NCBI GenBank assembly: GCA_027604505.1
Contig: JADIIX010000003.1
Coordinates: 248,001-312,000 of the forward strand
Reading direction: 5' to 3'
Origin: Gonapodya sp. JEL0774
Lineage: Eukaryota; Monoblepharomycota; Monoblepharidomycetes; Monoblepharidales; Gonapodyaceae
Length of the DNA stretch: 64,000 nt
The notes below the pieces were generated by a model. It had not been told where the DNA came from, made no database searches, and worked only from the letters and a program-made list of their open reading frames with translations. Each line of letters starts with the position of its first letter. The first letter of the stretch is position 1. Positions 44,691 to 56,050 of the stretch are shown here, one piece after another. The position numbers and the translations under genes were made by a program.

Positions 44691-45993
44691 ATGTCGAACT
44701 CAACACAAGAAGCGCCCGTCTCAATGGCTGCTGCCACGAGCGACTACGCAAGAACGTATTCCCAAGTCGCATCAATTTCCGGTAGTTCGGTTTTGTGAGC
44801 GATCTGTGATATGACATGAAATATAATTTGCTTTGCTCTTTCGCCTAGTACAGCAACGATCGCGTATAGTTTCTTCCTCCTATGGTATCTTACGCGTCTG
44901 AACGGCCTCAAGAAGAAACGTCGAACTTTGATGCTCTTGCTGGTGTTATTCCTATTAAGTGAGTAGATGGCCGGTAGTCTAGAATGCCAATATGATAATC
45001 TGATCCGGGCTTCATGGTTAGTCCGCACATCCTCTTTTGCAATCCGTGTAGTCTTACCACCTCTGTACGCAACCTCACTGTTTATGATTCACTGGACGCT
45101 GTTCGCGGCTGGGCTGTTCTTTCTCCTGAGTGCAAACGCGGAGATCGTTTTTGAGTGGTTGGAACGTTCGTTGGTGATCGGATTGTGGTTAAAGGGCAGG
45201 AGGTCGCAGGGTAGCAAGTGGAAAAGAGCAGTAGTCGTGGGAAAGATTGGTGAGTAAGAACAAAGAGCGCTACTAGTGGGGAGCCACGCTACAACGAAAT
45301 GCATTTTCCAACAATCATTATTTGCATAGGTACGCATGCTGTTGTGTTGATCGGTCTGGTGTCTGTCGTCTGGTCTACATCAAGAGGAAGGGCTCTGTTC
45401 GGCCCATGGGTGATTGCAGGATTTTTTATTGCAGTAATGAGGTTCTGGAGCGCTGTGGTTTGCTTACCAGCGAGGGCGGCTAACGGGTGCTATTCATTCC
45501 ACAATGATTCCCTCCCCAACTTCAACTGATGCAGCTTCATCCAAGCAATGAAATTTGTGGGATACACAAGAATTGGTGGCTTCGGACAGGCATCGTTCAC
45601 TCCTGAAGCCAAACGCGATTGGCAAGCGCAACCAGAAAACTGGTCGCCGAGCAGAACTGCGATGACGCGTGGAACGTCTTTTGCGGATACAGCAGAAGGT
45701 TTTATCCGAAATGCAAGATCACTTAAGTTAGTGAGTGGCAAAGTCTGGACGATGAATTGATTCAAAATGACACCATGATCTACCAGGTTGGCTATAAGCT
45801 TATTACACCAATCACCACCTTGTATTTCATCTATATGATCTACAACCCATATTATGCCAAATTTGACTCGAATCAAGGATCAATCTATTCGGAGAATTGG
45901 TGGTACACCTTTGTTCTCATTTGTGAGCTTGGGATATTGACTTTGATAGCGATGCCCCGTGCTTTGGACTTCCTGGATCTAGACGCGCTGTGA
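44691..45993 (+). CDS. Unrecognised multi-pass membrane protein
   Basis: Six exons close in phase: 44691-44794, 44849-44958, 45022-45249, 45330-45486, 45535-45730, 45787-45993; 1002 nt, 333 residues. Hydrophobic spans: A-T-I-A-Y-S-F-F-L-L-W-Y-L; M-L-L-L-V-L-F-L-L; L-F-M-I-H-W-T-L-F-A-A-G-L-F-F-L-L; A-V-V-L-I-G-L-V-S-V-V-W; V-I-A-G-F-F-I-A-V; L-I-T-P-I-T-T-L-Y-F-I-Y; T-F-V-L-I-C-E-L-G-I-L-T-L. This makes about seven helices, suggesting a serpentine receptor-like topology, but no family motif was recognised. A basic loop (K-K-K-R-R) lies between helices 1 and 2. The end is uncertain: a frame at 46020-46221 encodes a further hydrophobic segment and could be a last exon, but would need an intron of only 27 nt. 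Confidence 0.65.
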
Positions 45994-47245
45994 ATTCACT
46001 GTGTGTTCGTTGTCAGGACGCAGGACAGGTGGACGGTGCAACCACCAGTATTGATTACAATGCTACTCTCTGTTCTCGGGCAGCGTTTGGGAGAGAGTGT
46101 GTGGTGGGCCTATATTAAAGGAATTTTGATCTATTTATCTTTGTACATTCTTGAATCTTGGGGTGAGACATCATGGAATGCACCGTGCATACGTGAGTGG
46201 GGAACCATCACGTCCAATTGACAACACGGCAACTCTTCCAGCTTTCGCTCATTTGGACTTTCTTCAGAGTACTTGTTGTGTGCTTCTATCTTATTAGCAT
46301 GATGAGGGTTGCACACTTGGATCAAATGCTTTGTGCACTCTCAATGAAATCGCGTCAACGCGTTCCCCGGTAACAGATGCGATCTTGAGATCTGGCTGAC
46401 TCCTACTAGAAAAATTAACATTGTTGCCGGTTATGTGAATCCCCATCCTATGGCTGAAATGGTTCCCATTGCTTCACTCACTGTGTTTTACCTAAAATCT
46501 GAATCAGTCGGAGACTTTCGTATCTCAGAGGGCTGTTCTGAATTCCGACAATAATTATTATAATTTTATTGATGTGTGTTGGTGGCTCCCATCAAGGCAA
46601 ACTCAACTGAGTGAGCGAACAATCAATTCAAGCAGGAGGTGAACTCAATCATATGAAGTGAGCACCGGAAGGCGAGACAAAAACAAACCAGGTTGGATTG
46701 AGAAGTAGTCGATTTTGAAACAGGTGAGTGGGTGTGGTCGAGAATGGAGTGAGGGCTAAGTGGAGGGGAGTGCTCAGCAGTGCGAGAGGAGAGAAGGAGG
46801 GAAGGAGGAGAGAGATACTAGAGGGATGATGGAGACGGCAGACTATAGTTTTCAGTATTGAAGGGTGCAAAATGTCAGCGAATCGGGGAGGAACTTGCGG
46901 AGTGAAGTTACTGTCTGAGGATGGGGCTAAGGGGGGGCAGGGGATTACGCGAGGGAAGGCTATGCGAGGGACCTGTGTGGAAAACGACGTGCCAATTGCC
47001 TCCGGAGAGCGTGTCTGCTGGCCTTGAGTGGATGCCTTGCAATGGTAGTCACCTGCAATGCGACTTGTGGAACCACATCAACGGTTTTGGACGTATTCCC
47101 TACACACCAAAAGGTGGCATGTCCTCATTATTTGTCCTTCATTCTGTCACCCCGCATCTCCAGAAGAACCACCTCCACAGTCTGCTCCACTTCTGCTCGC
47201 TCCATCCTCCTCACTTTCCCCCCATTCCCCACTTGTTCCCAGCAA
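45994..47245. other. Intergenic stretch, 1.25 kb
   Basis: No gene is supported apart from the possible extra exon at 46020-46221. A purine-rich (GGA/GAG) tract at about 46740-46830 lies upstream of the RhoGEF gene. A 50-nt AT-rich segment lies at about 46545-46580. Confidence 0.45.
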
Positions 47246-50195
47246 ATGTCGCACCACGACAATTATCTCGGCTCAAACCATGACTATGCCTACCTTAATG
47301 ACCAAAACCTTTTACATCCGCACACGGATCTTCACCATCACATGCACCACCAGCCCCTTCCTCTCACCCCTTATGAACCGGACCCTGACCAAGACGCCGA
47401 GACACGCTCGGCTGGTGGTGACGAGGCAAATGACGATGACGATGACGACAATGTCCAGATCGGTGAGGCGCCTCCTGACCTGTCTGATCCATCCTCTGTA
47501 CCAGGAGTTGCGGGCTATGCACACTATCCATCACCTGCCGCCGCGCTTAACGACCACGTCGTTCGCTCTTCCTCTCACAAGTCTGCGGATGAATCTCTCA
47601 CGGACACTGACAAGGAGGGCTCGACTTACTCCGCGGACTCGACCTCCCTCCGAGACCGCGACTCCTCCACCTCCACCGCATACGCGCATTCAGCTCACTC
47701 GTCCTCCGCAACCCCAACGCCGGCACCTTCGATTTCTTCATCCTACACATCATCTTCGAACAACTACAACGTATATCAGCAAGTCCCCGCGGGCCGAACA
47801 TCGTCGTACCCATCGTCTGGGCCAGGATATGGCTCAACACCTGCCTCTGCAAGCTCTAGTGGTGGAGGTGGTGGGGGCTATGGTCAGTATCCACCCCCGC
47901 AACAGCAACAGATGTACTTCCAGTCCTCGCCCCCGTCGCAGTACCCATCTTCTGCCGCTGGCGCCGGCGCCGGCCCTGGAGACTATGCCAAGTCCCCTTA
48001 TCTTTATCACTCCCCATCAAGCCCGTCCTCGCATCAGTCAGCACCTTCACCTCCTCCCCATCACTCAAATTCGATATCTGCTAACAACCACTTGCAATTC
48101 TCCCCCACTGCTACCACCGGAGCGTACCCGTCCTCTCCTACATACCCTTCCACCGTTCCTAGCCGCACTACCTCTCGTTCCACCGTCCCCGCAGGCGCCA
48201 CCCCGTCCAAACCTCCAACGTCGTCTTCCTACGGATCCGTGTTTTCATTGTCAAGATTCAGGGAGATGCTTGCTGCAGATTTAGGCGACAGGGACGACGT
48301 AAAGAATTGGGTTCCCAGGATTGCGGGCTGGGACGATGAAATCTGGGGTGTCGCGCCGGGTAGTGTGTGGTTGAGTGCACCGCATTTGGTTGATGGTTTG
48401 GCCGGAGGTCTACCTGCGGTGCGTACTTTAGCCAAAACCCGGCATTGCCCACCGGATCCTCGCGGTGAAGATAAGGAAATCTCAAAATTACCTTTCTTTA
48501 CTTTGATATTACCCCTCAATCTCTCTATCTCAAGGATGCCTGGGATCCCGTGGAAGACGACACCCCCGATCTCCTCATTCCCACTTCGGATAAGGGAGCT
48601 GTCATGTCGACAGTTACCCGTACACAATCCCGCCGCTCATTCGAAGTCTGGAACTTGTATGACACCGAAATTAACTATGCCAAGGATCTCGATACCTTGC
48701 TCACAGTGTTCAGGCCCCGTATGGTTGCCATGAAGGAGGCCGTCTCTGACCACGCGGTTAAGATTGTCTTTGCCGGAGTTGAGGAGCTGCAGAAACTTCA
48801 CGCAAAATTCCTGGCGGATTTGGATCGAATGTGCCGGCAATGGGATGATGACGCCAGTCCCCTCGGAAAGCTGTTCTTGGACTATGTGAGTGGATTGTCC
48901 TACCGGAAGTTCTTTCAGGTTGCTCTTCCTCCCGAAAGTATTTTGAATGTCTGCTTTCCGCTACTCCTTGTCGTCATATTCCACCCCAAACCGATAATCT
49001 GGTGTTTCTATCCTTCTCTGGAAAGACGGAGGATTGGGACCAGGGTTACCGGATATTCATTGAAAATTTCGGCACCACACTCAAGGAAATCCAGGCGCTG
49101 GAGAAGAACGCGGACTTCCGACAGTTCTTGCAAGTGAGTGGATGAAGGGATGCGTAGTGTCCACGAACGAGCAAATCGATGAATTGGGGAGAGCCCCTGC
49201 GAATTCCCAGCCATGCGCCATCGTGTTCGCTATCATTTTCACGGAATATAACGAACCTTTCCCGCTTCCCCTTCGCCAACAGGACACTGAACAGTCTCCT
49301 GAAACCAAGCGCCAGAACTTAAAATCGTACCTGCTGTTCCCTGTGCAGAGGGTCATGAGGTATCAACTGCTTCTGCAGAGTGAGTAGCAGGGCGGATGGG
49401 TTTCGTTAATAATCAAAAGGCCATTGTTTCAATACTGGTTGTCGAATTGGTCCCTGATTATGTATCTCTCGTGATCTCCGCCACACAGGCATCATCAAAA
49501 ACTCTGATGATAGTCACCCTGACATGGAGAATCTCAAGAAAGCTCGTGAGGTTATGTTGTCTTTCGCCAACAAAGTGAATGAGCGCAAGAAACAGGCTGA
49601 GGAGACAGCTGGGCTGTTCCGTGCCCATGAGGCAACCGAAGGCTGTCCACCTACCATTATCTCTTCGCACCGTCGGTTAGTCACAGAGGCCGAAGTTATC
49701 GACCAAGGGACCAAGAAGGACTTGCACCTGTTTTTGTTCTCGGATATGCTGATGATTGCCAGGGTACGCAAGGCGGGTACAACGACCATTATGGGTATTA
49801 GTTTCACAAAAGATGAGGGGAAGGATAAGGGGGATGAGAAGCCCTATAAGTTTGTTAGGTTTTTGGACTTCAGGGACATCACATTGGAACCTAGAGAGAA
49901 GGGTGAGCGTTGGCAAAAGAGTTGGAAGCCGTCCCCAATCTCGCCGCACTGAGCTCTTACACATATGGGTCTTGTACTTGCCCCCATTCCAGGCCCGGCC
50001 ACTGTCCTCCGTATCATTCTAAACTTCAAAAAGGGTGAACGGACTGAGACAACCTTCGAGACGGGAGTTGTTCCCGCTGCAGAAACAAAACTGTTCACGT
50101 TCGTGTTTCCAGGAGCAAAGGAAGACGGAGAGAAAGGAAGGAATCAATTCCACATGGCGGTGGAGAACGAGATGAAAAGAGCGTTGAGAACTTGA
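47246..50195 (+). CDS. RhoGEF (DH-PH domain) with long disordered N-terminus
   Basis: Guanine-nucleotide exchange factor for a Rho-family GTPase, acting in the cytosol at membranes. Six exons close in phase: 47246-48418, 48535-48885, 49026-49133, 49283-49379, 49489-49902, 49993-50195; 2346 nt, 781 residues. Residues 1 to about 340 are disordered (His-rich at the start, a D-D-D-D-D-D run, Ser/Tyr/Pro/Gly-rich afterwards). The DH domain (about 425-600) shows F-E-V-W-N-L-Y-D-T-E-I-N-Y-A-K-D-L at the start, S-Y-L-L-F-P-V-Q-R-V-M-R-Y-Q-L-L-L-Q in the most conserved helix, and N-E-R-K-K at its end. The following PH domain contains L-H-L-F-L-F-S-D-M-L-M-I-A. The sequence around residue 350 (S-L-S-R-F-R-E-M-L) may be a helical regulatory segment. 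The target GTPase is unknown. Confidence 0.92.
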
Positions 50196-50476
50196 ATGTT
50201 TTCGGGGACACTTCAGCGTACGAGTCAGAAGAACGGGTTCACGTGAATCGAAACTCGACGTGGAAACTGGGTTGTTAGCAAGATGTGTCTGCTGCCGGCA
50301 CGAGAGATGTGTTCGTCGAGGGATTGTCTGACAGGTGGAAAGCTACTACTTTGGAAGGTGTATCAAGATCCCGTCAAGTTTTATGTATTCTTGCCGATTA
50401 ATTCATAGGTCAAGAAGGTTCTTCTGCCGTTGTGAAATTCTTCCTCCCTCGCGACAGCTCAATAGGTAATTACACA

Positions 50477-52099
50477 ATGTCACTTGATCTGACTTGTCGC
50501 AACTCTCCTCTTTCCACGCTGCCTCTTGAGCTTGAAATTCGAGTTCTGTCTCTTCTCCCACTTCCGGATCTGTTCATTTTCTCGTCAACATCAAGATGGT
50601 GGCGGACCTTCGTCCCGTCAATTCCACAACTCTGGACCGAGATAGATTTTTTCGAGGCGCAATGGACTGCATCACGACTATGGGGATCGCGTAAGATCGA
50701 TTTTGAAGGGAGAAAAGCTCTTTCAAAAGCAGATATAAAGGAAAAGCGTAAGCAACTGGTTGGATTGAAGAAATGGAGTACCGAGCCAACATCCGGACCT
50801 TTGAGCAAATTCCCAATTGCAACCTTACCGGTACCCGGGACAAGCAAGGTGGAGTTTCCACAAGTCAAACCTGGGGTGACGGATTCACGATTGTTCAGAA
50901 TGACGAAGACACGGATCGACTTGCTGAAGGTAACAGACAGACTGGTGACAACCTTATTGGGCGAAGCTTCGAAGCAAGCATCGGTGTCACCATTCTCCCT
51001 TCCTGCGACCACCCTATCGGCAGTCCGCGTTGTTCGTCTAGCTTCGACTCGCATTACTCGCAGGTCCGTGGTGACAGTGCTACGAAACTGCACAAATTTG
51101 AGAGAACTCGATGTGACCGGGTGCAGAGAGTGCCGCCTTACCAGTGCGGATGTTGGCTTTCTGCAGGACAATGCTATTTTCAATAAACAGATCTTTGCAG
51201 ATTGGGATCCCCGGAAATCAGCGATTTTCCGCGTACCCGATACTTTGATTTCAATTGGTCTAGTTGGAACAAGACACGTGGAGGCTGACAGTACTCACGC
51301 GACGACATCCAGAAACTCCACGGGTGGTTCTCTATTTCCAACGAATCATTTGCAACAATCGAGCCCACAAAATCCACAAGATGTTTACGCTCTTGCGCCT
51401 GGTGCTGTCGGTTTGCGGGGCCCAAGCTATTTTACGCTGATGGACCTCGTACTCCTATCCATTCCCTCCCCTCTATCGTCTGTTCATGTACCCACGTGCC
51501 AGTTGTGTCTAAAGTCGGCACGGGTCCTCGCAACTCCGACCTCCCCCGAGTGCTCAAAGTGTGTGTTGTGCTCTTCTGTTGTCCACGCCTGCAGTGGGAA
51601 CGAACCATCAACGTTACTTCAGAGACCGAGGCCAGTGGTTCTTCCTGGTGGTACTGTGCTTCCTCGCAATGCGGACCCCAACATGACACATTCAGATGAC
51701 TCATCAGCTGTGGAATGCTATGGTGTTTCATGCACAGGATGTGGGAGAGTGGGACTTTGCGCTCGTTGTTCGAGCATTCTTGAACAGGCTGCGCAAACCA
51801 TTCACACCTCTGTGCAGGAGGTTGGTGAGATGGATTCCGAGTATGCAAGTTGGTTGTTAGAGAAAGTAGTAGAGTCAAGAGTTCTTGGGAGGTGGTGTGC
51901 AGGAGTGGAGTGTTGTAAATGGTTTTGCGGAAGGTAAGATCATATTCCGGTTGCCAGCACAAAAGGTGTCATTCAAAATTTCTTCTTCAGCTGCAGCATT
52001 TATCTGTCTGGCTTCAAGAAAGTTCGCATGTGTGAAAGTTGCTATGACGCCAGTAGAATCGGATTTGTAGACACAGTGATGGATGAAGATGACTGGTGA
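50477..52099 (+). CDS. F-box protein with Cys-rich C-terminus
   Basis: Two exons, 50477-51933 and 51991-52099; 1566 nt, 521 residues. The F-box lies at about residues 13-50 (L-P-L-E-L-E-I-R-V-L-S-L-L-P-L-P-D-L, then W at the expected spacing). A leucine-rich-repeat-like segment at about 195-225 (L-R-N-C-T-N-L-R-E-L-D-V-T-G-C) is typical of F-box/LRR substrate receptors. The last ~150 residues are Cys-rich: C-Q-L-C, C-S-K-C-V-L-C, C-T-G-C-G, C-A-R-C, C-C-K-W-F-C and, in exon 2, C-S and C-E-S-C, suggesting several zinc sites. Exon 2 begins after a GTAAGA intron; reading through the donor would end the protein at a TAA and lose the final CxxC. A role in SCF ubiquitin ligases is inferred from the F-box. 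Confidence 0.85.
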
Positions 52100-52350
52100 T
52101 ATCCGCATGGACCAAACGCGATATGGAGCAGCAAAAGCAACCTCCATTCAGACCACATTCAGATATATGCACACAATATGCAGGGTTGTCTGAAAGTTGA
52201 CTCATCGGGCTGTCCACATTATAATGGACTCGGGTAAATGTAATAATAATACATACAGCCATGAGCTTTTGATAGACTCCTACCAACCACATCCCGCTTC
52301 CCCATGGGTGCAAGGGGTTACTGGGTCTTCGCTCCACAGTCCACATTACT

Positions 52351-55300
52351 CTACCGCCCTGATCCAACTCCCCCAAGGGCGCCAAGTCGTTTCCACAGCT
52401 CTGAGTACTGGTCTTCTTGGGGGCGTTGACTCAAATCAGCCGCACTACCGGCAATTCCCATTCCCCCCACTATCCCTTCCACCTCCGCATCATCCTCCCA
52501 GGGACCAGGTACGTAATCACCTTCAGCATGAATACGAACCTTCTTTTTGGGCTTGCCCGAGTGATCGAGCGAGACTGCAGAGCCATTCGAGGACGAAGAG
52601 AGAGAAGATTTTGGAGGAAGTGTTACCGTTGATGGATGAAATGGCTGTGGGGGCTGAAGCGGAGGAACCCAAGAGCGAGAAGCCGACAATCCAGCTTGAG
52701 ATGCACTCCCGGAAGTAAGTCCTCCATCGAAGTCGATGAGAGGCCCCGACCGCCCACTGTTTGCCGGCTCGGTGTCTGTATGTTCCGGCGATTGAGCCGC
52801 CAGGCGATCAAGGAAGTCCAGATCTAAAGCCGAAGTAATACCCTCGAATTCCTCGGGTGATCTGAGTGAAGTAAGCGGGGAAGGCGGTTGTGGTAAAGGC
52901 GGAAATGGCGCTGGTGGAAGTGCCGGTGGGATGGAAGGATTTTGAGGCAACGGCAGTGACGGTGCCCATGGGGGAGAGAGTGGTTGGGTGAAAGACTCGT
53001 CCAAATGGCTCCTTCCGGGAGGGTGACCCTCCGGAAGGCGGTGCGTGATCTCCATCTCGGAGAGTTCTCGGTCCAATTCGTCCAGCTCGGCGTTGTTGGT
53101 TTGCCCCTGGTTTGATCCATCAGGATCGACGGCGCCACCAAGTTCATCGCCACTAGAGCTATCTATTGTCTGCTGGATATTGACGAAGCGCGATTGATCT
53201 GGCATCCTGGTCGGAATCGATGGGAACATAGTGGTCAATGCCACCACCTCATCTGGGGGGTCCTTGTCGCCTCCGCTCCTCGCAATCTCAAGAATTGCAT
53301 CCGTAGAGCCTTTGCTTTGAGCCAGATTGGCATTTACAGCGGATGATTCAAGGATTGGTTCAGAGAGTGGCTGGGTGTGTCTCATTGCTGGGGCGTCAGG
53401 AGGAATCAAACTGTCATCCTCTTCCTCCTCCTCATTTCTAGCAGCATCGATATCAGTTGCAAGTTCTACCGCTCGCTCCATCACGCCTTGCCAACCCGTT
53501 GCTTCCGCATCCTCCCTCTCCAGTTCGTCGGGCAGTTTTTCCCCTTCTCCCCTCGGCGGTTCCACACCCAAGCTTCTCTCCCATAATTCTCGCTCTCCAA
53601 CATACACCCTTGTGACCAACCAGTGCCGTACGTTTGAGTCCGATGATAGCTTGCTCAGCTCCTGCGTCATTTGTGCTGAAACAATTTTCCCCGCTGCAGA
53701 TTCACGCCCGCTCCAGCGCAAACCAGCTGTAGGGTGCAAAAGTCCCGGCGGCGCAGGCGCAGGTCGACGGGGCAAAGGATGCCGGGGCCCTGCCCAAGCG
53801 GGCAGCGAGTCCGTTTCAACTGGTGCTCCATGTGTCATGGAACAGAGTGATAACGTACTCTCCAATATGTTGGAGGCAGACACGGTGAGGGCAAGAGAGG
53901 GTTTCGAGGACGATAAGGATGGAGTTGGAGGAGGGGATTGATCACTCGCGAGACCATAAAGCCGCACAAGGTCCCGGAGGGTATCGAGGAATGGGTGAAG
54001 CCACGGTGTAATAGTGTGGAGAGGAGGGTTGTAGAAACTGAACCAAGAAGGTTCAAAGAAACAAAACAATTATTGACAGAAGGCATCGTGTGGGGGAGCA
54101 CTCCTACTTCTAGCAACCCACATCTCAAGCGCATCCTTTATCTCTGCAAAGTAGCCATCCCAGCCCTTCGCGTCTGCTCTCCCCTCCTGCTTCATCATCG
54201 TAAGCGCAACCCTCTCAATCCATTCACGCCATCGCCCATCTACAAGGGCCCAAGAGTTCTTGAGTCGCCTTACACTCGGGCTGGAGAGGGCAAGCACAAT
54301 CGCCGCCAAGGCGGAGTACGACCTGTACCCTCTCTGTAAAGCTATTCCAGTTGCCACGAGGTGCTGGATAACATGCGCGCGAGCGGCGGCGGAGGTCACA
54401 GAGGGGTTCTCCCGTTGAGCTGAGATGATGGTATCGACAAAAACGTGGCGAAGGTAAGTATGGAAATCGAGGCAGGCCCTCAGGGGACGCAGTTGAGGAT
54501 CGAGCGCAGCACCATATGGGTGGTCGTGCCGCGCCGCCAGAATGAGAGAGTCCCTCAAATCTGGCGTGGACCCCAGGAGTGACCGAAACAGTTGGGCATC
54601 TATCGTCGCCAGCTCCTTGGCGAGCAGCTGCGGTGTAAAAGACTGTACTGTGAAGTCTGGCGAAGAGAACTTCGTTACGGCCTCGACCGCCGCATCCAGG
54701 CGCCGCTTCTCAGAGTGCGCTGCCTCGTGGACCCGACGAAGAGCTCCCAAGTCCCGAGGCAGGGTATTTCCGAGGGCATCAAGTTGGTGTTTAGATGCAG
54801 CAGCAGCATTTCGCAGAGCAATTTTATACTCCGAGGCCTGAGCGACCAGGGCCTTGCTAAGAGGTGACGTAGGGACGATGGGAAGTAGGATTGGTGTGTC
54901 TGGGATGAAGTTGGGGAGCGACGGTACTAGAGACGAGGAACTAGATACGCTTTCCGAGGTGGAGCTCTGTGTAACGGCAATGGCTTGCGATGGAGCGACC
55001 ACTCGCGAAGATATAGCTGCTTCGGCCTTATCAAGGGCAGTCCTTGCGAGCTCGAACAGCGATGCGGCGGAGGCGGGTAGGGGGGCCTTGAGTGATTCTA
55101 AATAGATTTCATGAAAAGTGCAATTTCGAGATGCGGGATGCGGCCAAACGGTCCAATCACGAGCTCCGTCAGATGCTCACGCTGATCGTCCCACTGTGTT
55201 GCCGTTCCCACCGTGAGGATCACACTATTCGCCGCTCGAAGAAATAAGACAAAAGCGTCCTTTTGTACGTGATGGGGTGGGTGGAGGGTGAGTGAATGCT

Positions 55301-55609
55301 GTGCATTTGTCTGATCGTGGGGGACCAGAATCTCCGACCACCACCACACCCGCAATCACGGCGCAACATCACGGTCCCAGCAAGAAATTCAAAGTGTGAT
55401 CAAATAGACGATTCAATTGCGGATTCCTTCTTCGGCCGAAAAGTCCAGTTTTGCGTGGGAAGCTGTTGTGTCGAGCTCCTGGCTCCACTTTTCGCCCTCC
55501 GCCTGGGACGAACCTTGAAATTCTCCTTGTCGGCCTCAATCTGCGCCTCTTGAAGAAGCCGGCGGGATTTCCCTTCGTCCCATGGGTCGTTTGGTGGAGG
55601 TTGATCCAT
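52351..55609 (-). CDS. RasGEF (CDC25-type) domain protein
   Basis: Guanine-nucleotide exchange factor for a Ras-like GTPase. Exons 55514-55609, 55161-55259, 54122-55086 and 52351-54037 close in phase; 2847 nt, 948 residues. A short coiled-coil-like N-terminus (L-L-Q-E-A-Q-I-E-A-D-K-E) is followed by F-L-R-A-A-N-S-V-I-L. The RasGEF domain (about 165-400) shows F-T-P-Q-L-L-A-K-E-L-A-T-I-D-A-Q-L-F, then A-R-A-H-V-I-Q-H-L-V-A-T-G, Y-R-S-Y-S-A-L-A-A-I-V-L-A-L and V-R-R-L-K-N-S-W, all in family order. The C-terminal ~500 residues are disordered (acidic, Pro/Ser-rich), with a short G-D-Y-V-P-G-P-W motif near the end. The junction between the first two exons (254-nt intron, donor GTTCGT) is the least certain. 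It converges with the F-box gene and is downstream of the RING gene on the same strand. Confidence 0.85.
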
Positions 55610-56050
55610 GTAAGTAATATGTGATGATAGCGATCTGGATCCTCCGTCCACCACATCAGGTAGTGTTTTATTTCTTTGACATGCATATGCTGCGAAGTCC
55701 ATTGAACCACCGAAGACACACGTGAATTTCATCTGCATTATTATTAGCTGCATAACAACCCAGTTACCCAACAAATACATCACACGATGGCATGCCTACA
55801 AACAAGGCATATGAAACAAAAAAAGGGCAATAAATCACAGAAACAGAGACCGGAACAAAGACCGTGTATACTACAGTTTGGGGCGAATGCACAGCACCGC
55901 CGCACCACACCGAGTCCCAGAGTGGTATGATCTGTCCCACTTGGAGCAACCAGACCAATACATACACATCCACCCAGCACCGAGAGCCACGACCAGTCGT
56001 GGAGTTTGGGGACTTCATCACACCTGCCAGAATTCACACCCCTGGTGTTG
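55610..56050. other. Intergenic region upstream of RasGEF
   Basis: 440 nt between the stop of the RING gene and the start of the RasGEF gene, both on the minus strand. It should hold the RING 3' end and the RasGEF promoter. No gene seen. Confidence 0.45.

Noticed and set aside
47024..48284. Second long frame overlapping the RhoGEF N-terminus, rich in Thr/His/Pro/Arg
   Set aside because: It is an alternate-frame shadow; the chosen frame splices in phase into the DH domain.
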